DNA of 37,612 nucleotides from NCBI GenBank assembly GCA_047972135.1, contig JBKEAJ010000094.1, positions 1 through 37,612 on the forward strand. The letters are read 5' to 3'. The translations under genes were made by a program, and so were the position numbers. The DNA is from JBKEAJ01 sp047972135. GTDB lineage: Bacteria > Bacteroidota > Bacteroidia > Bacteroidales > Prolixibacteraceae. Position 1 is the first letter of the stretch, and every line of letters begins with the position of its first letter. The notes beneath the pieces are model-generated. The model did not search any database. It saw only the letters and a list, made by a program, of their open reading frames with translations, and was not told the origin of the DNA. This document shows, piece by piece, positions 21,401 through 28,770 of this stretch.

Positions 21401-22124
21401 ATTTAATTGCATCAACAAAGGCTTGAAAAAGCCTTATCATATCGGAGTTTCCTCTGCTTGTCATTAACTCCGGATGGAACTGCACGGCAAGCAAAAACGG
21501 ATAGTCGGGGTCTTCAAGTATCTCAATCACTCCGTCCGATGCCTGCCCAACAACCTTTAGCCCATCGCCAACAACGTCAACCACCTGATGATGAATAGAA
21601 TTCACCTCAATACTTTCCCTTCCCCAAATACTATAAGAGATGCTATTTTTGTCTAGTATCTCGACATAATGCACTGGAATAGAAGCATCGCCAACACTTC
21701 GGTGTTTAAGCGAACTATTCTCATAGTATGATAAATCTTGATAGAGAGTACCACCATAAATCACGTTTATCAGCTGCATACCTCGACAAATAGCCAAAAT
21801 CGGCAAGCCCTTATCAATAGCCCTCTTTGTCAGCTTAATTTCAAAAATATCACGCTCGTTATTAACACTGCCGCTAAGTGGCTTCATTTCTTCACCAAAG
21901 TGAAAAGGGTGTATATCAACACCTCCACTCAGAATAAGTCCATCAATACTATCAAGGTAGGCATCAATAGTTGCAAGGTTTGTACTTATCGGCAAAAGGA
22001 GTGGTACTCCACCGACAAGTTCTACAGATTTACCATAATCGTAATGTACTTCATTGACTGTCCATCCATCGACAGGGTCGTTGGCGACAATTTTCTTGTT
22101 TGTAGTTATTCCTATTCGTTTCAT
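21399..22124 (-). CDS. Class I glutamine amidotransferase-like hydrolase (peptidase C26 / gamma-Glu-GABA hydrolase type)
   Basis: 241 residues. The catalytic triad is visible: Cys113 in ILAICRGMQLIN, His217 and Glu219 in AVQFHPEL. LSGGVDIHPFHFGEE (66-79) and NSIHHQ (175-180) are typical of the PuuD-like C26 family, which removes gamma-glutamyl groups from polyamine or GABA conjugates. No polyamine genes adjoin, so the substrate is a family inference. The start at 22124 (MKRIGITTNKK) is again the ATG at the end of a repeat (R5). The first codons ATGAAACGAATAGG share 9 bases with the repeat junction ATGAAACGAGCC. Confidence 0.82.
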   Translation of the reverse strand: MKRIGITTNKKIVANDPVDGWTVNEVHYDYGKSVELVGGVPLLLPISTNLATIDAYLDSIDGLILSGGVDIHPFHFGEEMKPLSGSVNNERDIFEIKLTKRAIDKGLPILAICRGMQLINVIYGGTLYQDLSYYENSSLKHRSVGDASIPVHYVEILDKNSISYSIWGRESIEVNSIHHQVVDVVGDGLKVVGQASDGVIEILEDPDYPFLLAVQFHPELMTSRGNSDMIRLFQAFVDAIK

Positions 22125-22357
22125 GTGTTTATCTTTTGCAATAAGCTGTAAGCTATAGGCTTTATGCTTTTGCCGTTTTTAATCATCCGTCATTGCGAGC
22201 GTTAGCGTGGCAATCTGTTCTTTGTTGCAGGAGATTGCTTCGTCGCAAGCTCCTCGCAATGACGTTCGTTTATTTGGCATTTCATTAATCATTTATAATT
22301 CACCATTAACAATTAAAAAAGGCTCGTTTCATCTGTTTATATTTTGTTTTTTAATTG
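22122..22357 (-). repeat. Composite dispersed repeat, copy R5 (modules C-junction-D-A-B), ending at a start codon
   Basis: Read on the minus strand: the tail of module C (CAATTAAAAAACAAAATATA, then AACAG), the junction ATGAAACGAGCC (22333 down to 22322), module D, module A (22264 to 22188, with intact outer arms CGTCATTGCGAG / CTCGCAATGACG), module B, then GATAAACAC and the ATG of the C26-type hydrolase at 22124. Compared with copy R1 the same modules occur in a circularly permuted order. It fills the gap between that gene and the unknown gene upstream at 22372. Confidence 0.85.
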
Positions 22358-22371
22358 TCAGATGTATCTAT

Positions 22372-23382
22372 TTAAATATCATAATAATCAGCCTCTATTA
22401 CATTGATTATTTTCCTAATCTTTTCTTGGTCTTGAGTTCTGTGTACCATTGCTATGTATTCATCTGCTTGTGTGTCGACGAAGCCCAGTTGCAGCTTGTT
22501 TTCTCTTAACACCTTGTCGTACACTTCAAAGATGCCTTCGTCCGATACTGTTGAACTATCGTCGAAGTTTTGGGGATTTGGCAGCACTATTTTCAGCTTA
22601 TAATTCTCTTCGATTACTGAGTTTATCATCCACTCTAAGGTTTCAGGTTCTGCTTTCCAGTCCAGCCGCATTATAAAACTAACATTATTCTTTTCCAGAA
22701 ACTCAATAAAATAGTGCAGTGCACTATCGTCATCATAATCTTTGAGCGTTTCTATAAATGCTAGAATGCTTTCTTTGTTTGGACTGCCATTAGCACATAG
22801 TTCTGTTAATTCTTGGAATGCTTTTTTCTGAATATCATTGAGTGTAGGTCGCTTTGCTTCAATTTTTTGTTGTTCCTCTAACTCTCTGTTTTTACGTTCG
22901 GCATCGTGCTTTTTATTATATACCGTTTCTACAAGCCTTTTTATTTCAGCAAGCGAATTGGCAATTTTCGATACTACTTCTGTGTCGTTCACCTCTTTGT
23001 ATAATTCCGGAGTTTGAAACCACTTAACATGTTCTCCTGCATTGCACTTCAAAAGTTCAATCTCATTTCCAACTTTTGCTATAAAGTAATATTCGGAGGG
23101 AAAAGCATAATCGTCTAGATCAAAAAATATAATTGCAGGGGGCAAAAAGAAACTCCCTTCACGTGCTTCGTAATGTATCCCGTCATCTAATAGATGGACA
23201 TTCTTAAAAAGCTTCTTTTTGGATTTTATAAGTCCGAAAAAGGAAGTGTTTTTTTTATCTTGAAGCTGAAACCTGTTTATGTTTGAATTTTCAAAGATAA
23301 AATCGAATAAGTCCGTATTTATATAATAATCTTCAAACGCTTGTCCGCACAGTTTTTCTTCTCTACAATATATCCTTGCCAT
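22372..23382 (-). CDS. Hypothetical protein, 336 residues
   Basis: No family was recognised with confidence. The start MARIYCREEKLCGQAFEDYY looks natural and there is no signal peptide or membrane segment, so it is probably cytoplasmic. Residues about 60-120 form a compact beta-rich region (FFLPPAIIFFDLDDYAFPSEYYFIA is within it). Residues about 140-175 are a charged coiled-coil-like stretch (KRLVETVYNKKHDAERKNRE). The C-terminal part, from about 200, contains LDWKAEPETLEWMINSVIEE and is acidic, perhaps like DUF6630, but this is a weak resemblance. Its stop codon lies 15 bases from repeat copy R5. No partner gene suggests a function. Confidence 0.6.
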   Translation of the reverse strand: MARIYCREEKLCGQAFEDYYINTDLFDFIFENSNINRFQLQDKKNTSFFGLIKSKKKLFKNVHLLDDGIHYEAREGSFFLPPAIIFFDLDDYAFPSEYYFIAKVGNEIELLKCNAGEHVKWFQTPELYKEVNDTEVVSKIANSLAEIKRLVETVYNKKHDAERKNRELEEQQKIEAKRPTLNDIQKKAFQELTELCANGSPNKESILAFIETLKDYDDDSALHYFIEFLEKNNVSFIMRLDWKAEPETLEWMINSVIEENYKLKIVLPNPQNFDDSSTVSDEGIFEVYDKVLRENKLQLGFVDTQADEYIAMVHRTQDQEKIRKIINVIEADYYDI

Positions 23383-23476
23383 TTAACTACTTTTTTTTCT
23401 TCAGACAAAACTTTCTCAAAGTTAAGCAATTTCTCCCTACCGACAAATTCGACGGCTGTGAGAAATATGCTAACAA

Positions 23477-24748
23477 TCAAAAGCTATACTTCAGTTTTGC
23501 CTGCACTCTGCCATTGTCTGAATAGCCCGAAAACAATCCGCCTTTATCATCATTACCTCCCAATAGGTCGGCAAGTAGGGATAGATTAAGACCGTCAGAG
23601 ATGTTGTATGTTAGTTCGGGGCGGATATAGTAGTCCTCGTATTCGATGGCGTACATTCCTTGCAGGGACAATGTTGTGCTGCTTGATAAGTCCATTTCCA
23701 AACGGCACATGATGTTCTTTTGGAAAAGGTGGTTGAAGTCTCTACCCGCATATGAGATTCCATTATTTGTTATTTCGTGCATCCATTGGATAATCACGAA
23801 TAGATTATTGTCAGCTATTACATTGCTGAACGTTCTATCTAGCCCTACTACATACTGAAAGTATTGGTCATCTACGGGAATATCTTGTGGGATAAATAAG
23901 CTCCCCTCTCCTTTGAAAATATATTTACCCAATGCCAAAGAGAAATCTCCCGAAATTACTTGATGCCGATAGTATTTCTGTTCGATATTTATTTCAGCGG
24001 TATTTGCGGTATTGTCGATGGTTCCGACTGATTGGATTAATTGCGGTATGTGATTATAGCCATTGAAATATGCTAGAGAAAAATCTAAGTTGTTGAACTG
24101 TTGAGATAGCTTAATGGCAAATTGGCTACTGCTAAGTTTATCCACCGGTTTTGATACATTAATGTTGTAGATAGTATTATAATTTGAGCCTTGAATATTT
24201 ACTGTTGATTCTGTCCCTACTTGCCACCGAGAAGTGCCGGAAGGTAAAAGACTACTTGTAAACAATGTAGAATATACCAACTGAAGCTCCATACTACCAA
24301 GATAGAACTTACCATTTAATGCAAATATTCCTATGTCTTCATCTTCGGTGTCTAAAACGTCTGAGTAGTCGGTTGGACTAAGCGTATTCATAGGATTAAA
24401 GCCATCAGCTTTTCCCCATGAGATAATCTGCTTACCAACTCTTAAATCCCACTTCTTGAAGAATAAGTCCATGTATAACTCATCAACATACACACGGTCT
24501 CGTGTTTCATCCGACAGGTCGTTTCTAAATTCTATTGATGAAAAGAATGAGTATTTAGAGCTAAAGTTTGAAGCTACATCTAGTTGTAGGATTCCTTGAT
24601 TTCGACTATTTATTTTATTGTCTTTCTCTTTGAGAAATGAGATATGGTCAAGCTCTGCAAAACCACTTATTGAGTATTTGTCTTGTGAAAATGCCAAGTG
24701 ATATAAGCATATAGAGAATAAGGCTAGTATTATTTTTATGGTTTTCAT
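23477..24748 (-). CDS. Outer-membrane beta-barrel protein, DUF1302-like porin of an RND/LolA-like system
   Basis: 423 residues from the ATG at 24748, which gives a clean signal peptide (MKTIKIILALFSICLYHLAF, then SQ). The mature protein is a run of alternating-hydrophobic strands with aromatic girdles and ends KAKLKYSF-like (final residues QAKLKYSF), an outer-membrane insertion signal. LRVGKQIISWGKADGFNPMN (about 105-125) is the conserved W-G-x-x-D/N-x-x-x-P-x-N segment of DUF1302-type barrels. It is the last gene of the tetR, MMPL, LolA-like, barrel cluster, so it probably forms the outer-membrane end of the same transport route. A stable hairpin lies just upstream. Pore activity and cargo are not established. 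Confidence 0.72.
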   Translation of the reverse strand: MKTIKIILALFSICLYHLAFSQDKYSISGFAELDHISFLKEKDNKINSRNQGILQLDVASNFSSKYSFFSSIEFRNDLSDETRDRVYVDELYMDLFFKKWDLRVGKQIISWGKADGFNPMNTLSPTDYSDVLDTEDEDIGIFALNGKFYLGSMELQLVYSTLFTSSLLPSGTSRWQVGTESTVNIQGSNYNTIYNINVSKPVDKLSSSQFAIKLSQQFNNLDFSLAYFNGYNHIPQLIQSVGTIDNTANTAEINIEQKYYRHQVISGDFSLALGKYIFKGEGSLFIPQDIPVDDQYFQYVVGLDRTFSNVIADNNLFVIIQWMHEITNNGISYAGRDFNHLFQKNIMCRLEMDLSSSTTLSLQGMYAIEYEDYYIRPELTYNISDGLNLSLLADLLGGNDDKGGLFSGYSDNGRVQAKLKYSF

Positions 24749-24765
24749 TTTGTCTATGATTTTAA

Positions 24766-24800
24766 AAGGCACTAAAGAATTAGCTTATCTTTAGTGCCTT
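24766..24800 (-). terminator. Strong intra-operon hairpin between LolA-like and barrel genes
   Basis: Perfect 13-base arms AAGGCACTAAAGA (24766-24778) and TCTTTAGTGCCTT (24788-24800) around a 9-base loop. On the minus strand it is followed by TTAAAATC, only a weak T-tract, 18 bases before the barrel start. It may be a leaky terminator or an RNA-stabilising element that lowers or uncouples barrel expression. Confidence 0.6.
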
Positions 24801-24834
24801 ATGGGTAAATTAATGGGTTGATTTAATTGTGAAT

Positions 24835-25632
24835 CTAATTGCCTCGCTCTAGCATTCTGACAGAGAACATTTCTTCGTCCACATCGGTGTTTATATGAAT
24901 GTTGCTGTACGAAAGGATTGTTTTGTGTTTTGTTTTCAGATTCTCCATTGTGAGGGTGTAAGCACGGTAGAAATTAGTAGTACCGGGAACTGCTTTGATG
25001 TTTGTTCCTTTTAGGATTTTGAATAGTTCGCCGTGCTTGTCATAGAAGTCAACTTTATTGACAATGAAATTGTCTTTGCTCACGTAATAAATGCTCTTGC
25101 TATATCCCGAAATCTTCTTTCTTTCCTCATTACTTGGCACTGCTTCAACTTTGTGGCAATCTGTACCGTTTATAGTTTCACTACCGATTAGCTTGAAGCT
25201 GTAATCTTCCATCACCATCTCATCAATGTCCTCATAAGTGAAGTCAGAACCCATGAAAGAGTCACTATCCTCTCCTGTTGATATTCTTCTTGACTTTCTC
25301 AATGCAGGTAGATACAAATAGCGAGTTTCATCATCTTTACTATTCTCTACCGAAAGAAAACCCGACCCTTTCACATCGGCAGGTTGCAGAAATTTGATAA
25401 GCGTGCTTAGTAGTCCGGCATCATCTTTCATTGAGAAACGTTCAACAGTTCTTGACCTTTTTTTATTGGAACTATTGATAAGCTCCATTGTCATGTCGCT
25501 TACTTCTGTTTTGAAGTCAAACTGTTTGTCGTTTTCTTTCATAATTTGCAAACCTGTCAACTGTTGAGCAGATGCGATTGAGCCAATACCCATGATGAGG
25601 GTTGCTAAAACACTAAAAAATAACTTTTTCAT
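24835..25632 (-). CDS. Outer-membrane lipoprotein-sorting (LolA-like) periplasmic protein
   Basis: 265 residues with a signal peptide (MKKLFFSVLATLIMGIGSIA, cut after SA at 22). The mature part matches the LolA-like family that accompanies MMPL transporters: MTMELINSSNK, LSTLIKFLQPADVKGSGFLS, RYLYLPALRKSRRISTGEDS and GSDFTYEDIDEM, then VDFYDKHGELFKILK. The family folds as an open half-barrel that can carry a lipid. It lies 10 bases after the RND gene, so it is clearly in the same operon. It would ferry cargo from the inner-membrane RND protein to the barrel; this is inferred from gene order. Proteobacterial clusters of MMPL, DUF1329 and DUF1302 have the same logic. Confidence 0.85.
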   Translation of the reverse strand: MKKLFFSVLATLIMGIGSIASAQQLTGLQIMKENDKQFDFKTEVSDMTMELINSSNKKRSRTVERFSMKDDAGLLSTLIKFLQPADVKGSGFLSVENSKDDETRYLYLPALRKSRRISTGEDSDSFMGSDFTYEDIDEMVMEDYSFKLIGSETINGTDCHKVEAVPSNEERKKISGYSKSIYYVSKDNFIVNKVDFYDKHGELFKILKGTNIKAVPGTTNFYRAYTLTMENLKTKHKTILSYSNIHINTDVDEEMFSVRMLERGN

Positions 25633-25642
25633 TTTATGTAAT

Positions 25643-27913
25643 TTAATTGTTGAATTTTACTTTGAATAGTTTGATGATTGCAGGGAATAACAGCAATGAG
25701 CCGAAACTTGTACCAATCATTGTTAGGGAAATTAACCATCCGAATTGTTGAAGTGGGATAAATCCGGAGAAAAGAAAAATCACAAATCCGAATATGTTAG
25801 TGATAACATCTAAGAGTATAGCTTTACCTGTACTTCCCATCACATTCCTAACGGCTAAATCGAAGTCCTTTTGTATCTCCATTTCTTTCCGCAAGGATGT
25901 GATATAATGGATTGCAAAATCTACCCCGATACCAATTCCGATACTCGTAATAATTGCAGTTGCAGTTTCTAAACGAAGTCCGATGAAGCCCATTACTCCA
26001 AAGGTCAGTCTTGATGCTATTGTTAGAGGAACAATACTTACAAGTCCATATTTTACAGACTTGAATACCAAAGAGCAAATAACCAATACTATAAATATTG
26101 CCAATATGATATTCTGAATTTTACCGAGTACGATGTAATCAACCTGAGCCAACCAAAACATAACTTCTCCTCCGAACTCAACTTTCATGTCGGTAAAGTT
26201 CTCTTTGGCATATTTATTAAGTGCAGAGTACAGTTTATTATGGTCTTCTTGGTCGCTACTTGTCAGCATCATTCTTACCTTTGTGCTTTTGTAGTCATAG
26301 TCAATCATAGCATTGAAATCGCCGGGATTGCCTGACATTCCATAGAGCAATAAATATTGAGCTATTTCCTCTTGACTGTTTGGGATTGTTTCGTGAGAAC
26401 TGTCTCCGCTGTGCAGTTCTTTGTTCATCCTTTTGATTACATCAACCACCGAGAATGTGTTTCCTACATATTCAAAGGTGTGAGCATATTCTAAGAAATT
26501 ATCTACTTCTCTTAGGAACTGTGGTTGCTTCACGGCATCAAGGTCTTTGCCTTCAAACATTATATCAATATATCTTGCTCCTCCCAAATGCTCATTGAAC
26601 TCATTATATGTTTTTCTTAGCCTATGTTCTTGTGGGAAATACTCTATAAAATCATTACCGATTTCAACTTTGCTCATTCCGTATATCGACAATAGCAGAA
26701 CAACGAATGATGTAGCAAGTATTGTCTTGCGATATTTCAATGAAACATTAGCCAAACCGGATAAGAAGCCATTTAGCAGTTTATTATCTACTACCGAACT
26801 CTTTTTGATTTTCTTGTTTCTTATCAGCCACAAAAGTGACGACATGAAGAAGATTGAAACTATAAAGGTAAGTATGATACCAACCGATGAAATAAGCCCG
26901 AACTCTTGAATTGAATTAACTCTGAATATTATCAAAGAAAAAGTACCGATTGCAGATGTTATTCCTGTGAGCATTATCGGTTTTGCCATATACTTTATAG
27001 CAAGTTTTCGAGCTTCTGCCGGATTCGGCATTTCTGCATATTCTTCATAGAATCGTTGCATGATGTGAATACCATAAGAACCGGATATTACGAGCATCAA
27101 GATTGGCAGAACCGATGACACTAAATTCATCTTAAAGCCTGCCAGCCCCATGAAGCCCATAGTCCAAACTATACTCAACACGACAACTGAAAAGGGAAGC
27201 AGAACTCCTATCTTTGTTCGGAAAGCTAGAAGATATACCGACAGCAGAACCAACAATGCAAGTGGAAGCAAAAAGCCAATATCACCACTTATTCCCAAGT
27301 CAATTTCTTTTTGCTGAATTGGGTCACCCGACATGAATATTTGCTCGGGGTCTTTGTATTTATCTACAATCTCCGAGACCTTAGCATATACATATTCCTC
27401 CACATAGCCTTCTTCGATGTTTGCTACAATTGCAGAGAAAGTTCCGTCTCGTGAGATAATCCTATCCACAATAAGGTCGTTATGAATTGCGCTTTCTCTT
27501 AGCTTGCTTAATAAAGCCTTGTCGGTTGGTATTTCGGGAATGAATACGCCAACATCTAGTCCGTCATCATTACCCGTGATATTGTTTACGGAAACAATAC
27601 TCACAACTTCATCGGGAAGAACTCCTTTGATGCCCTTTACTTCTTCCTCAATCTCTTTAATCTTTTGTAGTGTGCCGTGAGTGAAGATATTGTCCGACTT
27701 TATTCCGACAAGGATAATATCTTTCTTCCCGAAAGTTTCCTCGATACGTTCTTTAGTCATAACCATCGGGTCGTCTGCGGGAAGCTCCGATTCACTCATG
27801 TTGTTTTCCATTTCGAGCTTTGTTAGTCCAAAGCCGAAAATTAATGTCAACGAAACCACAATCGTAAATATCCACTTGGGTTTGTTGATGATAAAATCAA
27901 TTGTCTTGTTCAT
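25643..27913 (-). CDS. MMPL/RND-family transporter
   Basis: 756 residues with the 12-helix RND plan in two halves. TM1 is near 13-32; a periplasmic loop runs to about 208; TM2-TM6 follow from 211 to about 365 (DIGFLLPLALLVLLSVYLLA; ISGSYGIHIMQRF in TM4). The second half repeats this, with a loop from about 420 to 585 and ISIG-type helices including SIGIGIGVDFAIHYITSLRK near 680. This size and motif set fit the MMPL branch that moves lipids or other hydrophobic cargo, not the CusA/AcrB multidrug type of over 1000 residues. A likely TetR operator copy (27943-27955) lies 30 bases upstream. The downstream LolA-like and barrel genes complete a cross-envelope route. Confidence 0.88.
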   Translation of the reverse strand: MNKTIDFIINKPKWIFTIVVSLTLIFGFGLTKLEMENNMSESELPADDPMVMTKERIEETFGKKDIILVGIKSDNIFTHGTLQKIKEIEEEVKGIKGVLPDEVVSIVSVNNITGNDDGLDVGVFIPEIPTDKALLSKLRESAIHNDLIVDRIISRDGTFSAIVANIEEGYVEEYVYAKVSEIVDKYKDPEQIFMSGDPIQQKEIDLGISGDIGFLLPLALLVLLSVYLLAFRTKIGVLLPFSVVVLSIVWTMGFMGLAGFKMNLVSSVLPILMLVISGSYGIHIMQRFYEEYAEMPNPAEARKLAIKYMAKPIMLTGITSAIGTFSLIIFRVNSIQEFGLISSVGIILTFIVSIFFMSSLLWLIRNKKIKKSSVVDNKLLNGFLSGLANVSLKYRKTILATSFVVLLLSIYGMSKVEIGNDFIEYFPQEHRLRKTYNEFNEHLGGARYIDIMFEGKDLDAVKQPQFLREVDNFLEYAHTFEYVGNTFSVVDVIKRMNKELHSGDSSHETIPNSQEEIAQYLLLYGMSGNPGDFNAMIDYDYKSTKVRMMLTSSDQEDHNKLYSALNKYAKENFTDMKVEFGGEVMFWLAQVDYIVLGKIQNIILAIFIVLVICSLVFKSVKYGLVSIVPLTIASRLTFGVMGFIGLRLETATAIITSIGIGIGVDFAIHYITSLRKEMEIQKDFDLAVRNVMGSTGKAILLDVITNIFGFVIFLFSGFIPLQQFGWLISLTMIGTSFGSLLLFPAIIKLFKVKFNN

Positions 27914-27942
27914 TATTTATAATTTTTACAGTACATTTTCTC

Positions 27943-27955
27943 CAATCATTTGACC
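27943..27955. promoter_or_regulatory. Candidate TetR operator, copy 1 (before the RND gene)
   Basis: CAATCATTTGACC, the same 13 bases as at 28703-28715. The core is a near-inverted repeat, (T/C)CAA-TCAT-TTGA. It sits 30 bases upstream of the RND start, in the 144-base gap after tetR. No clear promoter boxes were found beside it. Confidence 0.6.
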
Positions 27956-28057
27956 AATACCTAGACAAAAAAATATCAAAAAGCAAATCCTCCCCCACAC
28001 TCTATAAATTACTATTACAGAGCGGATTACGAAGCAAGCTATTTGATTATGTGATAT

Positions 28058-28678
28058 TTACAACTTTATCTCATTTATCAGCATTTTTGCGATATATGAT
28101 TTTCTGCTTAATAGCAGTTGTTCCATTTCTTGTCTGCTGCCAAACTTCATGCATAAAAGACTTGTCGATAAGTACGGCAGTATTGTCAGAGCTAGTATAT
28201 CTATGAAGAAAGCTTGAGGATTAATGGGCTTAATAAGTTTTTCTTCAACTGCCTTATTTATCTCCTCAAAAAAGACCGATAAATCGACAGTTGTAACATT
28301 GCTCCTCTTATGTTCTCCCATCACTTCCGTTATAAGCTCGGGATTCTTTGATGTTTCACTCATCACAAACATTGGTAGTTCAGGATTTTCAGCAGCAGAA
28401 TCAATATAGGTAGATACAAGCAATTCGATTTTCTTAAAAAAATCTACGTCGGCAATCAATACCTCATGTATATTCCTGAACAACTGCCGAAAGGCTTCGC
28501 CAAAAACAATTTTGAAAATAGCATCCTTGCTGCGATAATAATAATGCAACATCGATAGATTTACTTGCGCTTCCTTAGCAATATCACGCATTTTTGTTCC
28601 GTCGTACCCTTTTTTATAGAATACTTTGCGTGCTGCAAAAATTATATTCTTCTCAGTATCAGTTGTTTTAATAACCAT
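28058..28678 (-). CDS. TetR-family transcriptional regulator
   Basis: 206 residues from the ATG at 28678 (MVIKTTDTEKNII). The N-terminal helix-turn-helix is typical of the family: ARKVFYKKGYDGTKMRDIAK, then EAQVNLSMLHYYYRSKDAIF. The C-terminal ligand-binding half is helical and not specific by eye. It is the first gene of the cluster and on the same strand as RND, LolA-like and barrel genes. Its promoter (28720-28750) has an operator copy at 28703-28715 just downstream of the -7 box, and a second copy lies before the RND gene, so it most likely represses itself and the transporter. The ligand may be related to the transported cargo. Confidence 0.88.
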   Translation of the reverse strand: MVIKTTDTEKNIIFAARKVFYKKGYDGTKMRDIAKEAQVNLSMLHYYYRSKDAIFKIVFGEAFRQLFRNIHEVLIADVDFFKKIELLVSTYIDSAAENPELPMFVMSETSKNPELITEVMGEHKRSNVTTVDLSVFFEEINKAVEEKLIKPINPQAFFIDILALTILPYLSTSLLCMKFGSRQEMEQLLLSRKSYIAKMLINEIKL

Positions 28679-28702
28679 ATTATTATCTTTGTACCAAAAG
28701 TT

Positions 28703-28715
28703 CAATCATTTGACC
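28703..28715. promoter_or_regulatory. Candidate TetR operator, copy 2 (at the tetR promoter)
   Basis: CAATCATTTGACC, identical over 13 bases to 27943-27955; here the left half is TTCAA, giving the palindrome TCAA-TCAT-TTGA. It overlaps the predicted transcription start of tetR, a position suited to autorepression. Confidence 0.65.
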
Positions 28716-28719
28716 GGCA

Positions 28720-28750
28720 CAAATGTAAAGACATTTTTTTACTCTGCAAA
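28720..28750 (-). promoter_or_regulatory. Promoter of tetR
   Basis: On the minus strand, TTTG (28750-28747), 19 bases, then TACATTTG (28727-28720): a full match to the Bacteroidota consensus. The operator copy begins 5 bases further downstream. Confidence 0.7.
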
Positions 28751-28770
28751 TTTTAAAGAATAAATTTATG

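Noticed and set aside
3840..22357. Insertion sequences or a CRISPR array as the source of the repeats
   Set aside because: No transposase frame lies within or beside any copy, and the copies are far apart with no regular repeat-spacer pattern.
27914..28057. Promoter for the RND gene
   Set aside because: The operator copy is clear, but no TAnnTTTG box stands at a suitable distance on the minus strand; the nearest (TA then seven T then G) has the wrong spacing, so no promoter was annotated.
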